The notes under the pieces are model-generated. The model did no database searches. It was not told the DNA's origin and saw only the letters and a list, made by a program, of their open reading frames with translations. Position numbers and translations under genes: made by a program. This document shows positions 1 to 7,103 of a DNA stretch of 20,087 nt, piece by piece. The first letter of the stretch is position 1; every line of letters starts with the position of its first letter. Source of the DNA: JADCCX01 sp031373545 (GTDB taxonomy: Bacteria; Pseudomonadota; Alphaproteobacteria; Rhizobiales; Beijerinckiaceae); NCBI GenBank assembly GCA_031373545.1, contig JANMMT010000182.1, positions 1-20,087 of the forward strand, in the 5' to 3' direction.

Positions 1-1
1 C

Positions 2-394
2 TACGACAACCTGATGGAGAGTTTCCAGAAACTCGCCGCCGAAACCGTGCGCCTCAAGCTTGGCGTGCTGGGCCGACCGCAGGCCGTGTTCACCTCCACC
101 GACGATTCGGGGTTTCGTTACGAGGCGATGGTTACTTTGACGGGCGAGCCTTCCGTGCCGCCTCCAGCGATTGGGCGCGACTACCAGATCGGTAAATCGC
201 CCGAAGGCAAGGCGCTGAAGTTCGTTCACACCGGCGCCTATGATGACATCGACACCACGTATGAGGCGATCACGGCCTATCTTGACGAAAAAGGCTTGAA
301 GGCACGCAACCTCTTCGTGGAAGAATATACCAACGACACGAAAGGCTCCGACGACGGCGCCCTCGTGATGAACATTTTCATCCTGATCGAGTGA
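2..394 (+). CDS. GyrI-like (AraC effector-binding type) domain protein, 3' part only
   Basis: The reading frame is open to the left edge (codons Tyr-Asp-Asn-Leu precede the first Met at 14), so this is very probably the C-terminal part of a longer gene. The visible ~130 residues look like a GyrI-like/SOUL-type small-molecule-binding domain. Features are an alternating hydrophobic strand pattern, the segment KALKFVHTGAYDDIDTTYEAI, an amphipathic helix (AITAYLDEKGL) and a closing strand ending NIFILIE. Such domains bind small ligands, either alone or fused to regulators; the partner domain, if any, lies outside the window. The stop codon is just before or overlaps the next gene's start region, suggesting co-transcription with the glutathione S-transferase. 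The family call rests on pattern recognition only. The Met at 14 could be a real start if the protein is a stand-alone domain, but no Shine-Dalgarno sequence is visible in the few bases before it. Confidence -1.
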   Translation, partial: YDNLMESFQKLAAETVRLKLGVLGRPQAVFTSTDDSGFRYEAMVTLTGEPSVPPPAIGRDYQIGKSPEGKALKFVHTGAYDDIDTTYEAITAYLDEKGLKARNLFVEEYTNDTKGSDDGALVMNIFILIE

Positions 395-399
395 CCTCC

Positions 400-1002
400 A
401 TGATGATCCTGCGCTCCGCAGCCCCGTCGCCCTTTGGCCGCAAGGTCAAAATTGCCGCCGCATTGCTGGAATTGTCTTCAGAAATCACGGTCGTGACAAC
501 CGATACGGTGAATCCGGCCGATCCGCTGCGTGGCGACAACCCGCTGGGCAAAATTCCGACACTGGTGCTCGAAGACGGCATGGTCATTCACGATTCGGCG
601 GTCATCGTGGAGTATCTCGACATGCGCGCCGGCGGCGGCGGGGTCATCCCCAAATCCGGAATGGAGCGCATCCGCACGCTGACCATGCAATCCCTGGCCG
701 ATGGCCTGATGGAAGCGGCCTTGCTTCAGGTTTACGAGGGGCGGTGGCGCGCGCCGGCGATGCATGATCAACAATGGCTGGGTCACCAAGCGGGCAAAGT
801 CAGCCGCGCGCTGGCTTATCTCGAAGCCAATCCCCCCTCTCTCGCTGGCAGCCTTGATGTGGGACACATCGCGGTTGCATGCGCGCTGGGATATCTCGAT
901 CTGCGTTTTGCAGGCACGTGGCGGGCGGATCACCCGGCCCTGGTGGTCTGGCTGGAAGCTTTTGCGGCCAAGGTGCCCGCATTCGAGGCAACGCGGCCCT
1001 GA
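400..1002 (+). CDS. Glutathione S-transferase family protein
   Basis: A 200-aa cytoplasmic protein with the two-domain GST layout. The N-terminal thioredoxin-like domain (about residues 1-75) carries SAAPSPFGRKVK at the active-site turn. GKIPTL follows, with the cis-proline at residue 53, and then DSAVIVEYL, whose Asp65-Ser66 is the usual glutathione gamma-glutamyl contact. The remainder is the all-helical C-terminal domain. GSTs conjugate or reduce electrophiles with glutathione; the substrate cannot be told from sequence. I chose ATG 400 because the protein then begins MMILRSA, as in relatives. A GTG at 391 overlapping the upstream TGA (GTGA) is possible and would add three residues. Tight spacing to the upstream GyrI-like gene suggests one transcript. 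Confidence -1.
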   Translation: MMILRSAAPSPFGRKVKIAAALLELSSEITVVTTDTVNPADPLRGDNPLGKIPTLVLEDGMVIHDSAVIVEYLDMRAGGGGVIPKSGMERIRTLTMQSLADGLMEAALLQVYEGRWRAPAMHDQQWLGHQAGKVSRALAYLEANPPSLAGSLDVGHIAVACALGYLDLRFAGTWRADHPALVVWLEAFAAKVPAFEATRP

Positions 1003-1083
1003 GGCACAGCCATGCAAACATCGCATGGTCGTTATAGCGGAAATGCTTTCCTTCTTATAGAATTAATGCCATCGTGCGCTCAC

Positions 1084-1088
1084 AGGAG
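1084..1088 (+). promoter_or_regulatory. Ribosome binding site fixing the start of the orphan gene at 1095
   Basis: AGGAG lies 6 nt before ATG 1095. It favours 1095 over the in-frame upstream GTG at 1074, which has no Shine-Dalgarno sequence. Confidence -1.
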
Positions 1089-1094
1089 TGTGCA

Positions 1095-1520
1095 ATGGTT
1101 GATCCGGTTGGCAGCACAAAAAACAATTCCTCACCTGCGGGCGGTCCCAATTTCGCCGATGTCGCCCGTGCACCCCAGACAATCGCACAGGTCTCTCCAC
1201 CTTTGGGAGGCGCGCAACCGTCGGGCCTAGATGTTGGTCTCTGTCGTGCCGGAAAAGTTGGCCAAGGCGTTGCGGGTGCTGCTGAAACGGCTGGCGGTGT
1301 CGTGATCGGCATGGGCGGCACGGTGGTCACGATATTGGGCGTGGCCGTCGCCACTCTGGAAACCCCGTTCATGGGCATCGCCGGCAAGCAACCGTTCTGG
1401 GGCACAGCTGTGGCTGGGGCGGGTGTAAGCGGGCTAGGGGTGGGGCTCTCTCTGGGAGCAGACGGGCTGAACCGCATCGGTGCGCAATTTTCGGCGCCAT
1501 CCTGCAGCGCGCCAAGATAA
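1095..1520 (+). CDS. Hypothetical small Gly/Ala-rich hydrophobic protein
   Basis: A 141-aa protein I do not recognise. Its N-terminal ~50 residues are polar and Pro/Ser/Asn-rich with no signal peptide. From about residue 55 it becomes Gly/Ala/Val-rich, with two hydrophobic stretches that could be transmembrane segments: GGVVIGMGGTVVTILGVAVA and WGTAVAGAGVSGLGVGLSLG. A short connecting loop (METPF/GKQPFW region) separates them. This resembles small membrane-inserting proteins with a glycine-zipper character, but no function can be assigned. Start support is the AGGAG 6 nt upstream. It stands alone between the GST gene and a convergent porin-like gene, and shares a terminator hairpin with the latter. 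An AT-rich TATAGA at 1056-1061 could be a -10 element, though no clear -35 is seen. It could be a spurious ORF, but the good ribosome binding site and coherent composition argue for a real gene. Confidence -1.
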   Translation: MVDPVGSTKNNSSPAGGPNFADVARAPQTIAQVSPPLGGAQPSGLDVGLCRAGKVGQGVAGAAETAGGVVIGMGGTVVTILGVAVATLETPFMGIAGKQPFWGTAVAGAGVSGLGVGLSLGADGLNRIGAQFSAPSCSAPR

Positions 1521-1525
1521 CGAAA

Positions 1526-1551
1526 AACGCCCCGGCCAAAGCCGGGGCGTT
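1526..1551 (-). terminator. Intrinsic terminator, probably bidirectional
   Basis: A perfect 11-bp stem (AACGCCCCGGC pairing with GCCGGGGCGTT) with a 4-nt loop. Read on the reverse strand it runs into five T, so it best serves the outer-membrane protein gene that stops 18 nt upstream of it. Read forward it lies just past the stop of the orphan gene but has only two T after the stem. Confidence -1.
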
Positions 1552-1569
1552 CGTTGATCACCTCAGAGA

Positions 1570-2337
1570 TTAGAAGCGATAGTTCAAGCCAGCACGCACG
1601 ATGCTGCCACGGGCTTCATTGGACGACGTTCCGAAGACGCCGGGAGCGCCCGGACCTGCAACAAGAGGGGCCACGACGTTGTTCTTGCCAAGATCATAAT
1701 AGAGATATTCAATCTTGGCCGACCAGTTGTTGGTGAAGGCATATTCAGCGCCCGCGCCGATGGTATAGCCGTAGCGTACTTCGTCTTTCTGGCCGTACCA
1801 GGTGCTGCCGACACCGGCGAGCGCAAGCGTGGATTTCTGATCAGCAAACGCCAGACCACCGGTTCCGTAAACCAGGAAGCGGTCGAAGGCGACGCCGATA
1901 CGACCGCGCACCGTGCCGAAATATGTCATGTCCTGCGACAGGGTGGTTGCAACCGGGCCTGCAACGGTCACGACCGACTGGCCAAGGTCCGCGTAGGCCA
2001 AGTCACCTTCAAGACCCACGACGAACTGGCCGATCTGATAATTGTAACCGACCGTGCCGCCGATCATGAAGCCTTCACCCACAGTCTTGAACTTGCCGGC
2101 GGGAGCAGCGCCCGCAGCGATCAAGCCCGGAGATCCCGTGACAGTCGATGTGCCGTTATCGAATGAATAGCCACCGTTGATACCCACATAGAAGCCTGTC
2201 CATGTGAAAATGGGGAGTGGCTGCATGAATTGCTGTTGAGGGGCGCTCTTGCGCGGAAGATCGGCTGCGCTTGCCGGTGCGGCATAGGCCGCCAAGGCTG
2301 CGAGTGCTGCCACTGATGCGAGAAGACGAGATTTCAT
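1570..2337 (-). CDS. Outer-membrane beta-barrel protein, Omp25/Omp31 type
   Basis: A 255-aa protein with a classic Sec signal peptide (MKSRLL, a hydrophobic Ala/Leu core, cleavage near residues 24-25 after PASAA). A short proline-rich linker follows, then the sequence FTWTGFYVGINGGYSFDNG, which is the hallmark opening strand of the rhizobial Omp25/Omp31 porin-like family. Repeated amphipathic strands follow (IGGTVGYNYQIG, FVVGLEGDLAYADLG, VRGRIGVAFDRFLVYGTGG, YTIGAGAEYAF, WSAKIEYLYYDLG). The chain ends in a barrel signature with terminal Phe (RAGLNYRF). Known members are abundant 8-stranded barrels of the alphaproteobacterial envelope; the exact role here is unknown. AAAGGAGT sits upstream of the start, a TATAAT -10 element is present about 40 bp upstream, and a strong terminator follows. 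It is therefore probably monocistronic and highly expressed. Confidence -1.
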   Translation of the reverse strand: MKSRLLASVAALAALAAYAAPASAADLPRKSAPQQQFMQPLPIFTWTGFYVGINGGYSFDNGTSTVTGSPGLIAAGAAPAGKFKTVGEGFMIGGTVGYNYQIGQFVVGLEGDLAYADLGQSVVTVAGPVATTLSQDMTYFGTVRGRIGVAFDRFLVYGTGGLAFADQKSTLALAGVGSTWYGQKDEVRYGYTIGAGAEYAFTNNWSAKIEYLYYDLGKNNVVAPLVAGPGAPGVFGTSSNEARGSIVRAGLNYRF

Positions 2338-2345
2338 TACAGATT

Positions 2346-2353
2346 ACTCCTTT
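2346..2353 (-). promoter_or_regulatory. Ribosome binding site of the Omp gene
   Basis: On the reverse strand AAAGGAGT precedes ATG (2337-2335) with about 8 nt spacing, which is near-ideal. Confidence -1.
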
Positions 2354-2377
2354 GACAGGTGCGCAACGCACTTGCAG

Positions 2378-2383
2378 ATTATA
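2378..2383 (-). promoter_or_regulatory. Candidate -10 element (TATAAT) for the Omp gene
   Basis: A perfect TATAAT on the reverse strand, about 40 bp upstream of the Omp start codon. The -35 hexamer at 17-18 bp spacing is poor (AAATGG or CAAATG), so promoter assignment is tentative. Confidence -1.
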
Positions 2384-2605
2384 AAGTTCCAACGCCCCAA
2401 CCATTTGATCCCATTTCGGGGTGCAATCAGGCGAGAAGCGGGCGAACATGAGGCGGCACCAAGGCAAGCCCGTGTGTTGCCATCGGAGCACACCTCCTGT
2501 GCGCGAAATGCCCTCGGCCCTGTTCAATGCGTCGGCATGAGGTTAAGGAGACGTAACATTTGTGATGGAAGACGCGGGGTGGCGGTCTTCCCGGAGCGTC
2601 GTGTC

Positions 2606-4636
2606 ATGGCAAAATCGCCGAAGAATCCAGTCGATGAGGCGGTCACGGCCAAAGAGCCTGTCAAAGAACCTGTCAAAGAGGCTACCAAGGACATCGGCAA
2701 GGATGAGGCGGAGGTTGCACGTCGCCGCAAGGTTGATGAAGCGAAGCGCACCAAAGCGGCGGCCAAGAACGACACGTCCAAAGACAGTGATGACGACGCG
2801 GAGGATGAAGACGAAGACGATGATGACGACGAGGAGCTTTCGCCGCACGTCGTCAGCGCGGACCAGACCCGCAACGCCCTCAAGATCATGGGGCGGTTTC
2901 TGGCGCCCTTTTTCCCCGCCCACAAGAAGGGCATCACGCTGATCATAGTCGCGGTGCTGATCGAGACGGCCTACAACACGAGCTTCCCACTCCTGCTGAA
3001 ATTCCTGATTGATGATGCGATCAATGCGGATGACCCGCGCATGCTGGTCATCATTCTCAGCACCATGTTCGCGCTGGGGTTTGTGTCGTCCATCGTCATG
3101 ATCTGGTTCGAGTGGCTGAACGCCGACACGGGTTCATCCATGATTCGCGACATCCGCAACAGGTTGTTCGATCATTCGCAGGCGCTGCCTGTGGATTACT
3201 ATCACAAGAACAAGACCGGCGTGGTCCTGCAACGCTTTTCTGGTGACATGTCTCAACTGGAAGAAACGATCAACCACGGCATGCAATGGGGCGTGCTGCC
3301 CTCATTCGAACTGATCGCCGGTATGGCGATGATGTTCTACCTCAACTGGCAACTGGCCATGATCGCCATGCTGCTCTTCCCCATCGCCATCATTGGTCCG
3401 CGCATTCTGGCCCCCAAGGCCGTCGATGCCAGCTATGAGGTGAAAAAGGCCGAAGCGCAGGCGCTGGGCGTGACGCAGGAGGTCATCACCTCCATGGGTG
3501 TGGTCAAGGCGTTTGCCCTGCAACAGAAAACCACGGGCTGGTACCGGGATCGCAATGCCAAGATCCGCGGCTCGATGTTCCGGATGCTGTGGATCAACGG
3601 CCTGGTGGAGCGCTCCATCACCATCTCGGTGCTGGCCCTGCACCTCGTCGTGCTGGCGCTGGGTGCCTATCTTGTGTGGAACGACACGATCCAACTGGGC
3701 ACCTTCGTCGCCTTCGAGACGCTGTTTTGGGAGCTGTCCTACAACGTCGGGCACATCACGCAGTTCATACCTGTGCTGATCGAGGGTTCGGGCGCGGCCA
3801 AACACATCAATGATTATCTCAACGAGCCGATCCGCAGCCGCGACAAGCCGGATGCTGTGCCCATGGCGAAGTTTGAGAAAAGCATCAATTTCGACAAGGT
3901 CGTGTTCAGCTACGACGGCAAGCAGAATCACCTCAATGGCATGAGCTTCCACATCGAGGCGGGCAAACGAGTCGCTGTGGTGGGGCGCTCGGGCGCGGGC
4001 AAGAGCACCATCATCAACATGCTGCTCAAACTCTATGACATCAAGAAGGGCGCGATCACCCTCGACGGCGTCAGCATTTCGGACATGGACCGCGACAGCA
4101 TGCGCCAGCAGATGGCCGTGGTGTTTCAGGAGAACATCCTGTTCAACCTGTCGATCCGCGAGAACATCCGCCTCGGCAATCAGAATGCCACGGATGAGGA
4201 GGTGGAAGCAGCTGCCAAGTCCGCCGAAATACACCGCTTCATCATGGGCCTGCCGGATGGCTACGACACGGTGGTGGCCGAGCGCGGCAGCACGGTGTCT
4301 GGCGGCCAGCGCCAGCGCCTCGCCATCGCCCGCGCGCTGGTGCGCAACCCGACGATCCTGTTGCTCGACGAGGCCACATCCGCTCTTGACCAGACAACCG
4401 AAGCGGCCATCAACAAGACATTGAAGAAAGCTGCCAAGGGCCGCACGATGATCTCGGTCACGCACCGGTTGACGTCGGTGGTCGATATGGACGTGATCTA
4501 CGTGCTCGAAAAGGGCAGGCTGCACGAGCAGGGCACGCATCAGGAACTGCTGAAGAAAGATGGGCTCTACGCGCGGCTGTGGCGTGACCAGATTGGCAAA
4601 TCACGCCCTGAAGATGACGAGGAGGACGAGGATTGA
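2606..4636 (+). CDS. ABC exporter half-transporter (fused membrane and ATPase domains) with acidic N-terminal extension
   Basis: A 676-aa MsbA/multidrug-type ABC half-exporter that should act as a homodimer in the inner membrane. Residues 1-90 form a charged cytoplasmic extension of Lys/Glu-rich repeats (TAKEPVKEPVKE), then an almost uninterrupted acidic run at about 60-77. The six-helix membrane domain spans roughly 100-400. The nucleotide-binding domain is complete: Walker A GRSGAGKST 460-468, Q-loop Gln508, signature VSGGQRQR 564-571, Walker B ILLLDE 584-589 and H-loop His620. The C-terminus is again acidic (RPEDDEEDED). Substrate is unknown. I chose ATG 2606 because GGAG lies 9 nt upstream and MAKSPKN is a sensible N-terminus. 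The frame stays open upstream to 2372, including an ATG at 2537 without a ribosome binding site. The next gene overlaps the stop, indicating an operon with a winged-helix regulator. Confidence -1.
   Translation: MAKSPKNPVDEAVTAKEPVKEPVKEATKDIGKDEAEVARRRKVDEAKRTKAAAKNDTSKDSDDDAEDEDEDDDDDEELSPHVVSADQTRNALKIMGRFLAPFFPAHKKGITLIIVAVLIETAYNTSFPLLLKFLIDDAINADDPRMLVIILSTMFALGFVSSIVMIWFEWLNADTGSSMIRDIRNRLFDHSQALPVDYYHKNKTGVVLQRFSGDMSQLEETINHGMQWGVLPSFELIAGMAMMFYLNWQLAMIAMLLFPIAIIGPRILAPKAVDASYEVKKAEAQALGVTQEVITSMGVVKAFALQQKTTGWYRDRNAKIRGSMFRMLWINGLVERSITISVLALHLVVLALGAYLVWNDTIQLGTFVAFETLFWELSYNVGHITQFIPVLIEGSGAAKHINDYLNEPIRSRDKPDAVPMAKFEKSINFDKVVFSYDGKQNHLNGMSFHIEAGKRVAVVGRSGAGKSTIINMLLKLYDIKKGAITLDGVSISDMDRDSMRQQMAVVFQENILFNLSIRENIRLGNQNATDEEVEAAAKSAEIHRFIMGLPDGYDTVVAERGSTVSGGQRQRLAIARALVRNPTILLLDEATSALDQTTEAAINKTLKKAAKGRTMISVTHRLTSVVDMDVIYVLEKGRLHEQGTHQELLKKDGLYARLWRDQIGKSRPEDDEEDED
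4620..4625 (+). promoter_or_regulatory. Ribosome binding site supporting a TTG start at 4633
   Basis: AGGAGG lies 7 nt before TTG 4633, inside the acidic C-terminal codons of the ABC exporter gene. The in-frame ATG at 4654 has AAGG only about 2 nt upstream, too close, so the TTG is the better start. Confidence -1.
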
Positions 4637-5169
4637 GCGCCTCTCCCAAGGACATGGCGGCACTTGATGTCGGCCCGATCGTCTCATCCGGGCATCTGGC
4701 ATCAGGCGCTTTGCCCGCGCTTTCGGAGTTCGAGTTCGGCATGATCATGCTGAACCATGCCTTCGGGCGCTGGATGGTGCGCTGCATGGCGGCGGCGGGC
4801 GTGCCGGATCTGTCGCCCTTCGATGTGCTGGTGCTCCACAACGTCAATCACCGTGCCAAGCCCAAGCGGCTGGCGGATATCTGCCTTGTCCTCAATGTGG
4901 AGGATACGCACCTTGTCAATTACTCGCTGAAGAAGCTGGAGAAACTCAAGCTGATCAAGGCCGCGCGTGCGGGCAAGGAAAAGGTCGTGCAGGTGACATC
5001 CGAGGGTCAGGCGGCGTGTGACCGCTACCGCACGGTGCGCGAGTCCCTCCTGGTGAAGTCCGTGCTGGGCACGGGCATCGATCCCGCCAAGCTTTCGGCC
5101 TTTGCCTCCGAACTGCGCACCCTGTCGGGGCATTACGACCAAGCCGCACGCGCCGCCGCAAGTTTGTAG
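4633..5169 (+). CDS. Winged-helix DNA-binding regulator, MarR-like
   Basis: A 178-aa cytoplasmic protein with a helical N-terminal dimerisation region (EFEFGMIMLNHAFGRWMVRCM, residues 32-52). A winged helix-turn-helix follows at about residues 77-125 (KPKRLADICLVLNVEDTHLV as the recognition region, then a wing ending VVQVTSEG). A C-terminal helix pair completes the fold. It matches the MarR superfamily (HTH_27-like winged-helix proteins). It probably starts at TTG 4633, whose TTGA overlaps the stop of the ABC exporter gene, with AGGAGG at ideal spacing; ATG 4654 is the alternative. The overlap implies translational coupling, so it may control its own exporter operon, but no operator was identified. 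No ligand can be deduced. Confidence -1.
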   Translation: MSASPKDMAALDVGPIVSSGHLASGALPALSEFEFGMIMLNHAFGRWMVRCMAAAGVPDLSPFDVLVLHNVNHRAKPKRLADICLVLNVEDTHLVNYSLKKLEKLKLIKAARAGKEKVVQVTSEGQAACDRYRTVRESLLVKSVLGTGIDPAKLSAFASELRTLSGHYDQAARAAASL

Positions 5170-5186
5170 GCTATCACGTTTGTCAG

Positions 5187-5531
5187 CTATTTCGGCGCGA
5201 ATGGGCTGCGCCAACCACCCGCGCCCGGCGCCGCAGGGGGATAGGCTTTCTCGAGATAGTCGAGCATGCTTGCGCGCTCTGCCCCTTCGAGTGGTGGCAT
5301 GGCGTGCTTCTCGGTCATCCAGGTCAGCGTTTCATCCCACCGCTGGCGGCTCATCCCCTGACGTCCAACGACGCGCATGGAATGGCAGGCGCTGCACAGG
5401 GTAAAGGCCTCTTCCCGCCCGGGAAAGTTCGGCATCGCCTCCAGGCTGTCGGGGCCGGGTGCGGGGGGTTGCTGGGCATGTGCGGGGACAGCCAGAAGGG
5501 CCGCGGCAAGCAGGAAAGAACGCCCGATCAT
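5187..5531 (-). CDS. sorB: Small periplasmic cytochrome c, SorB-like subunit of sulfite dehydrogenase
   Basis: A 114-aa protein with a Sec signal peptide (MIGRSFLLAAALLAVPAHA, cleavage after residue 19). It has one haem c attachment site, CSACH (Cys46, Cys49, His50). Met78 in KHAMPPLEG or Met72 is the likely distal haem ligand. Size and position immediately after the molybdopterin subunit match SorB, which accepts electrons from the SorA Mo centre and passes them to a soluble cytochrome and the oxidase. The start ATG overlaps the stop of the upstream gene (ATGA, 5531-5528), so the two are translationally coupled and should form a heterodimer in the periplasm. The frame is open further upstream, but those residues do not look like a leader. 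The exact symbol is inferred from context and family. Confidence -1.
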   Translation of the reverse strand: MIGRSFLLAAALLAVPAHAQQPPAPGPDSLEAMPNFPGREEAFTLCSACHSMRVVGRQGMSRQRWDETLTWMTEKHAMPPLEGAERASMLDYLEKAYPPAAPGAGGWRSPFAPK

Positions 5532-6901
5532 CCCACGAGCACCGCGATGCGGTGAAACGGGTTGGCGCCGTAGCCCTGTGGGTTCCAGTTGGCGGCGACA
5601 TGGGGCTGATACGTGCCCCGGCTGTCCTGTGCGCGCACCCACAATTCATAATAGCCGTCGGTGGGGAGGGCAACATCGCCGGTCCAGCGCGTCCAGTCGT
5701 ACTTGTTGCGCGGCGGCGCCAGTTTCATCGCGGTCCAGCGCTGGCCGAAGTTGGTGGAGACATGCACGGTCTTGATCGTGGTTTCGCCGGCCCAGGCGGC
5801 ACCGCGTAGCGCCAGTTTGCGGGTTCCGGCAACCAGGCGCGAGCCATTGGCGTGGGAGGTGATGATGCTGCGGATCGGCATGGCCTCCATATCGGCAAAG
5901 CCGGTCTTCCCATCCACATTCGAACCGGGAACGATCGGCACCGTCGGCATGCGATAGGATGTGCCGCCCATGCCCTGGCCATCGTGCGGGTCCTTGCGCA
6001 CGAGAATGCGCTTCAGCCATTTGGAGGACAGCGAACCTGGCCATCCCGGCACCATCAGGCGCAGCGGCCCGCCGTGGATGTGGGTGAGCGGTTCACCGTT
6101 CATGGCCCAGACCACGAGTGTGTGCTCCTCCAGGCCCTTGGCGATCGGCATGCCGCGCGAGATCGCATCGCGGTTGGCATCACCCGAAAGATGCGGATCA
6201 GCCCCGTAATGTCCGGTGAACTTCGCCTCCGGCGTCAGCCCTGCCAGGCGCAGCACATCGCGCAGGGGCACTCCGGTCCATTCCGCGCAGCCTGCACCAC
6301 CGTTGGTCCACTGATTGCCGCGCGCCGTGGGCTGAAAGAACGACCGTCCATTGCCACCGCACTCCATGACCATGCGGTAGGTGCGCGGTTTGAATTTCTG
6401 CTTCAAATCGCCCAGAGAAAGCGTGAGCTTGTTGCGCACTTCGCCCTCCACCGTGAAGGTCCAGCGGTCGCCAAGATTCTGCTCGGGCGCTGTCTGGCCG
6501 TTGTTACGCACGAAGAACTTGCCAACCGGCGTGGTGTCGTCATCCATCAGGTGCTCGGGGGTCTCCGCCACCAGCGGGCGATCGCCCAGCAGCACCAGCC
6601 CCTTGTCCTTGCCCGGAAAGTCGAGAAACTTCGGCCCTGCAGGCGCAGTCTGAGCAGGCGCAGTCTGAGGAGGAGCGGTTTGGGCAGGAGTTTGGGCCAC
6701 CGCAGGTGCAACGAATGCCCCTGGCATCATGCCGGATCGCGAAATCCCGGCACCGACGGCGGCACCCAGCACGGCGAGGCTGGCGTTGCCCAGAAACATC
6801 CTGCGCTGGCTGGAGGACGGCCTCCCATCGTCACCCGCGCTTTGCGTGATGGGAGGCTCAATCGCTGAAACGGGACGGCTGTCATCGGTGTTGCGGGGCA
6901 T
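5528..6901 (-). CDS. sorA: Periplasmic sulfite dehydrogenase, molybdopterin subunit (SorA/SoxC-type)
   Basis: A 457-aa sulfite-oxidase-family enzyme expected to oxidise sulfite to sulfate in the periplasm. It carries a Tat signal: SSQRRMFLG with Arg33-Arg34, a hydrophobic core, and probable cleavage after Ala69. The long leader suits a folded, cofactor-loaded export substrate. A low-complexity Gln-Thr-Ala-Pro linker (about 70-89) follows. The Mo-pterin domain contains FFVRNNG and VMECGGNGR, with Cys181 as the probable Mo ligand. HIHGGPLRLMVPGWPG and the SSKWLKRI segment come next, and then the C-terminal Mo-co dimerisation domain (VHVSTNFGQRW, YELWVRAQDSRG). The ATGA overlap with the cytochrome c gene supports a SorAB complex over a SoxCD one. 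AGAGGA precedes the start. It is divergent from the glycerate kinase gene. Confidence -1.
   Translation of the reverse strand: MPRNTDDSRPVSAIEPPITQSAGDDGRPSSSQRRMFLGNASLAVLGAAVGAGISRSGMMPGAFVAPAVAQTPAQTAPPQTAPAQTAPAGPKFLDFPGKDKGLVLLGDRPLVAETPEHLMDDDTTPVGKFFVRNNGQTAPEQNLGDRWTFTVEGEVRNKLTLSLGDLKQKFKPRTYRMVMECGGNGRSFFQPTARGNQWTNGGAGCAEWTGVPLRDVLRLAGLTPEAKFTGHYGADPHLSGDANRDAISRGMPIAKGLEEHTLVVWAMNGEPLTHIHGGPLRLMVPGWPGSLSSKWLKRILVRKDPHDGQGMGGTSYRMPTVPIVPGSNVDGKTGFADMEAMPIRSIITSHANGSRLVAGTRKLALRGAAWAGETTIKTVHVSTNFGQRWTAMKLAPPRNKYDWTRWTGDVALPTDGYYELWVRAQDSRGTYQPHVAANWNPQGYGANPFHRIAVLVG
6639..6668. repeat. Perfect tandem 15-bp repeat (two copies) in the sorA linker
   Basis: The unit gcaggcgcagtctga occurs twice head to tail (6639-6653 and 6654-6668). 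Degenerate copies continue to about 6698. It encodes five-residue Gln-Thr-Ala-Pro-Ala repeats between the Tat leader and the enzyme core. Length variation by slippage is likely. Confidence -1.
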
Positions 6902-6963
6902 CGGGCCATTCCTCTTTGTGTTTCAACAGCAAGACGGGGGCAGAAGTTCCTGACACAGGGTTG

Positions 6964-6992
6964 ATTGCACAGCACTGCCAGCCCAGCGTCAA
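6964..6992 (-). promoter_or_regulatory. Candidate sigma-70 promoter for sorAB
   Basis: On the reverse strand TTGACG (6992-6987) is followed after exactly 17 bp by TGCAAT (6969-6964), giving 5/6 and 4/6 matches. This leaves a leader of about 55 nt before the sorA start. Prediction by eye only. Confidence -1.
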
Positions 6993-7103
6993 GCGTGCCG
7001 TTGACGGATCGTGTTCACCTTCGGCTTGTGGAATGCATCTTGGTTGGGCATGAGCCTTTGACGTGAGCAAACGCAGCGGCATGAGAACCGGGTTCCAACG
7101 GCG

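Noticed and set aside
391..399. GTG start at 391 for the glutathione S-transferase
   Set aside because: Possible by GTGA overlap, but the residues it adds are not family-like and there is no Shine-Dalgarno sequence; ATG 400 preferred.
2544..2567. AAGGAG followed by GTG/ATG at 2562/2565, suggesting another small gene
   Set aside because: The frame opened there runs 126 codons through the exporter in another frame with Arg/Thr/Met-rich composition, and spacing to ATG is too long.
2780..2840. GA/GC-rich triplet run that looks like a simple repeat
   Set aside because: It is in frame with the ABC exporter and encodes its acidic extension with mixed GAT/GAC/GAG codons, so it is not a separate repeat element.
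3302..4540. A 412-codon open frame on the reverse strand opposite the ABC exporter
   Set aside because: It is His/Asp/Arg/Val-rich with no recognisable motif and lies antisense to a gene with all ABC motifs; it is a high-GC shadow frame.
5852..6868. A 338-codon forward frame opposite sorA
   Set aside because: Composition is His/Arg/Gln-rich without domains, and it mirrors a clear Tat-exported molybdoenzyme gene.
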